Source of the DNA: Phascolarctobacterium sp.
GTDB lineage: Bacteria > Bacillota > Negativicutes > Acidaminococcales > Acidaminococcaceae
Direction: 5' to 3'
DNA: 33,078 nt
Assembly (NCBI GenBank): GCA_019417125.1
Contig: DXVZ01000084.1
Span: 1 to 33,078 of the forward strand
Under the pieces are notes generated by a model that was given only the letters and a program-made list of their open reading frames with translations, did no database searches and was not told the DNA's origin. Position numbers and translations under genes: made by a program. Shown here piece after piece: positions 30,775 to 33,078 of the stretch. Each line of letters opens with the position of its first letter. Positions within the stretch are counted from its first letter, which is position 1.

Positions 30775-30828
30775 AAAACCATAAACGGCTGGCGCTATGC
30801 CTAAATTTATCTGAAACGGGGGAGAGAT

Positions 30829-32007
30829 TTGTTAAAACTGCAAAGTAATTTAATGATATTTATTTTAACGGTTGGCGTGTTCAGCATTATCAACACCGAG
30901 ATGGGCGTTATCGGCATTTTGCCGCTGCTGGCAGAGCGTTTTGGCATAACGATAACGCAGGCGGGTTTGTTAATCAGCCTGTTTGCGCTGGCGGTGGCAT
31001 TTTCGGGGCCTGTTATGCCGCTGGTGTTTTCCGGCGTTAACCGCAAAAAAGTAATGCTGCTGGTTTTGGGGTTGTTTTCAATAGGCAATGTTATCAGTAT
31101 TTTTACGGATAATTTTGCCGTGGCGCTTGCCGCGCGTGTGCTGCCTGCTTTTTTGCATCCGGTGTACTGTTCGCTGGCGTTTAGCGTGGCTGGTTCATCC
31201 GTGCCGGAGGCAGACAGGTTAAAAGCGGTGGCGCGCGTCATCGTCGGCGTATCGGCGGGAATGGTGCTGGGCGTGCCTATCAGCAGTTTTGTAGCAAGCA
31301 ATTTTTCGCTGGACGCAGCGCTGGCAGTGTTTGCGGCTGGTAATATTCTGGCGTTTTTTGCCACGCTGTTTTTTGTGCCTGATTTGCCGGTGCAGGGGCG
31401 TGTTTCGTATAAAGAGCAGCTTGTGCTTTTAAAGCGCCCGGAACTGATTTTATCTATCACCGGCATTATTTTTATGAACGGAGCTGTTTTTGGTGTGTTT
31501 GGTTTTTACTCCGGCTATCTGGAACAAATTACCCGTCTTTCGTGGAACACCATCAGCGCAGTGCTGTTGATTTACGGCTGCGCCAATATTTTGGGCAATA
31601 TTATCGGCGGCAGGCTGCTTTCCATAGCGCCGGTGCGCACGGCGGTGTTGTTTCCTGTGGTGCTGGTGGCAGTATTTGCGGCGCTGTACTTTACCGGTGC
31701 TTCAAGCTATGCGGTGTTTGCCATAACGGTTGTGTGGGGCATTTTGGGCGGCATTAACGTCAACATCAATCAGTATTGGATAACTTCCGCCGCGCCGGAA
31801 GCGCCCGATTTTGCCAACGGCCTGTTTTTAACGGCGGCTAATTTGGGTACAACCTTGGGCACTATGCTGTGCGGCGAGATTATTGCCGCTATGGGCATGG
31901 GCAGCATGGTTTTAGGCGGCGTTATCTTTTTAGTGCTGTGTTTTGCGTTTATGTGCGCGCGTGTTTTTGTTAGCGGCGGGCAGAAACGTATGGCAGAAAA
32001 TTTTTAA
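30829..32007 (+). CDS. Major facilitator superfamily transporter (DHA1-type, AraJ/YdhP-like)
   Basis: A 392-residue inner-membrane protein with about twelve hydrophobic helices. The N-terminal half has the DHA1 signature of the sugar-efflux/AraJ/YdhP branch: EMGVIGILPLLAERFGIT (residues 24-41), the loop motif VNRKKVMLLVLG after helix 2, and ARVLPAFLHPVY in helix 4. Such proteins are proton-driven exporters of small molecules, but the substrate cannot be told. The start is TTG at 30829, since GGGGGAGAG lies just upstream (30818-30826) and the next in-frame ATG would cut into the first helix. The metallo-beta-lactamase-fold gene begins 13 bp after its stop, so the two form an operon. Confidence 0.88.
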   Translation: MLKLQSNLMIFILTVGVFSIINTEMGVIGILPLLAERFGITITQAGLLISLFALAVAFSGPVMPLVFSGVNRKKVMLLVLGLFSIGNVISIFTDNFAVALAARVLPAFLHPVYCSLAFSVAGSSVPEADRLKAVARVIVGVSAGMVLGVPISSFVASNFSLDAALAVFAAGNILAFFATLFFVPDLPVQGRVSYKEQLVLLKRPELILSITGIIFMNGAVFGVFGFYSGYLEQITRLSWNTISAVLLIYGCANILGNIIGGRLLSIAPVRTAVLFPVVLVAVFAALYFTGASSYAVFAITVVWGILGGINVNINQYWITSAAPEAPDFANGLFLTAANLGTTLGTMLCGEIIAAMGMGSMVLGGVIFLVLCFAFMCARVFVSGGQKRMAENF

Positions 32008-32020
32008 GGAGGTTTTATTA

Positions 32021-32926
32021 GTGAAAGGTTTGCAGTTTATAAAAAAAGGTTTAGTGGCGTTTGCGGCAGCCGCCGTAATTATGGCTGGCAGTTTGCCGCA
32101 GGCATTAGCGGCGCAGCTTGCACCGGCGCAAAAAGTTGTTTTAAACAATATTACGGTATACGCTTTTGACGAAAGCCCGCTTACTTTGTACAGCGAAATT
32201 TTCCCGGACCTTGCCAAATACCCCGAACGCATGGCGCAGATGCTCGGCGGCGAGTTTAAAACGCTTACCCGTACTTACCTTGTAGAAACAGCCGGTAAAA
32301 AAGTGCTGATTGACAGCGGCTGGGGCACGGAAAGCGGCATCGACGGCAAAACGGAAGCGTACCTGGCAGAATACGGCGTACCGGCGGATAAGCTGACCGA
32401 TATTTTGCTGACACACATGGACGTTGACCATATTTCCGGGCTTATTAACCAGGGCAAAGCGGTTTACCCCAACGCCACGCTGCACATTGCCGCTAAAGAA
32501 TATAACCGCTGGGTTGTAATGGGCGCTGACCGTGAACCGGAGTTTATCGCGCTGGCGCGCAGGGTTGCCAAAGCCTATGAAGGCAGGATTGCCACGTTTG
32601 AATATGGCGATGAAGTTTTGCCGGGCATTACTGCGCGTAACGCCAACGGGCACACCATGGGGCATACCTGTTATGACATTACCGACGGCGGCGCAGGGCT
32701 GACCATTGTCGGCGATATGATTCACGTTGCGCCGATACAGATGCGCTACACCGATTACAGCAGCGTTTACGATGTTGATAAAAAGCTGGCGGCAGCAACG
32801 CGCGAAAGAATTTTAAATGAACTTAGCCAAAGCGGGCGCCTTGTTGCAGGAATGCATTTTCCGCAGATTGGCAGAGTGCAGCATAACGCTGACGGCGGTT
32901 ATACCGTAACTGCGGAGGAAAAATAA
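32021..32926 (+). CDS. Exported metallo-beta-lactamase-fold hydrolase (lactonase-like)
   Basis: A 301-residue MBL-fold hydrolase with a Sec signal peptide (1-30, ending LPQALA). The GTG at 32021 is chosen because AAGGAGG at 32006-32012 lies 8 bases upstream and the signal peptide starts there; a longer frame from 31943 would overlap the MFS gene heavily. Metal-site residues are THMDVDH (131-137; H132, D134, D136, H137), His211 or His215 in NGHTMGHT, Asp232 in GDMIH and His279 in GMHFP. The usual HxHxDH is HxDxDH here, so one zinc ligand is Asp for His. Overall it resembles lactonases and methyl-parathion-hydrolase-like proteins. It is co-transcribed with the MFS transporter. Substrate is unknown. 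Confidence 0.85.
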   Translation: MKGLQFIKKGLVAFAAAAVIMAGSLPQALAAQLAPAQKVVLNNITVYAFDESPLTLYSEIFPDLAKYPERMAQMLGGEFKTLTRTYLVETAGKKVLIDSGWGTESGIDGKTEAYLAEYGVPADKLTDILLTHMDVDHISGLINQGKAVYPNATLHIAAKEYNRWVVMGADREPEFIALARRVAKAYEGRIATFEYGDEVLPGITARNANGHTMGHTCYDITDGGAGLTIVGDMIHVAPIQMRYTDYSSVYDVDKKLAAATRERILNELSQSGRLVAGMHFPQIGRVQHNADGGYTVTAEEK

Positions 32927-32953
32927 AAAAATAGCAAAATGTAAATAAAAGCC

Positions 32954-32982
32954 TTGACAAAAATTTACTTAGTTTGTATAAT
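32954..32982 (+). promoter_or_regulatory. Consensus sigma-70 promoter of the tRNA gene
   Basis: TTGACA (32954-32959) and TATAAT (32977-32982) are both perfect and 17 bp apart. A start near 32989 would leave a 5' leader of about 37 nt for RNase P to remove. Confidence 0.88.
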
Positions 32983-33025
32983 TATATCGTTGTTGAAACG
33001 GGCTTGACGTTTTAGCAACGGATGT

Positions 33026-33078
33026 GATCCACTAGCTCAGTCGGTAGAGCACCTGACTTTTAATCAGGGTGTCCCGAG
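33026..33078 (+). tRNA. tRNA-Lys (anticodon TTT), 3' part outside the window
   Basis: The first 53 bases of a tRNA are present. The acceptor strand is GATCCAC (33026-33032), followed by TA. The D arm is GCTC-AGTCGGTA-GAGC. The anticodon arm is CCTGA-CTTTTAA-TCAGG (33052-33068), with anticodon TTT at 33059-33061. The variable loop GTGTC leads into the T-stem CCGAG, where the window ends. More tRNA genes may follow. Confidence 0.9.

Noticed and set aside
31943..32020. Longer start for the metallohydrolase
   Set aside because: It overlaps the MFS gene by 65 bases and puts charged residues ahead of the signal peptide. The GTG at 32021 has a good ribosome site.

Overview
The window looks like chromosome of a Negativicutes bacterium, that is a Firmicute with an outer membrane. 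A genus near Phascolarctobacterium or another Acidaminococcaceae is possible, but that is inference. Three things point this way. The Firmicute gene order yybS-gdpP-rplI-dnaB is present. A FadL/OmpP1-type outer-membrane protein with a signal peptide needs an outer membrane. Polyamine/lysine decarboxylase and 2-hydroxyacyl-CoA dehydratase activase genes suit an amino-acid and organic-acid fermenter. Most genes have clear AGGAGG-type ribosome binding sites, and GTG and TTG starts are common.

Layout. 1-585 is the 3' end of a fold-III PLP decarboxylase. 679-807 holds a consensus promoter closely followed by an intrinsic terminator, a candidate small RNA. Then come a TPR-like protein, a FadL-type protein, two tandem FAD-linked 2-hydroxyacid dehydrogenase paralogues, and gluQ facing them. 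7116-11940 is the yybS-gdpP-rplI-dnaB operon. 12025-16626 is a five-gene minus-strand operon (iron alcohol dehydrogenase, then exported cupin, exported carboxymuconolactone-decarboxylase-like protein and two exported alpha/beta hydrolases). It is divergent from a MerR regulator at 16778. The promoter between them has the 19-bp spacer typical of MerR targets and an AdhR-like inverted repeat. 17320-18760 is an AT-rich patch with a decayed 21-bp repeat tract, a Fic-domain gene and a nested inverted-repeat element. 18760-25112 is a polyphosphate block: an intact-looking Ppx/GppA on the minus strand, then a degenerate Ppx-HD protein, ppk1 and a VirK/YbjX-family gene on the plus strand. Next are a secreted five-repeat protein, a two-gene operon for a 2-hydroxyacyl-CoA dehydratase activase and its partner, and an MFS transporter with an exported metallo-beta-lactamase-fold protein. 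A truncated tRNA-Lys behind a consensus promoter ends the window.

How the parts fit. The 12-17 kb block reads as a regulated response to reactive carbonyl or lactone compounds with most of its enzymes outside the cytoplasm. The 18.7-25 kb block couples polyphosphate synthesis to two HD-domain Ppx-like proteins. The tandem oxidases and the dehydratase activase suggest 2-hydroxyacid metabolism, but no dedicated partner subunits are in the window. The most unusual items are the exported AdhR-type operon, the candidate sRNA, the nested inverted repeats before fic, the decayed heptapeptide repeat, and three related palindromic sites before the activase operon. All identifications rest on reading the sequence and recalled family knowledge; no search was run.
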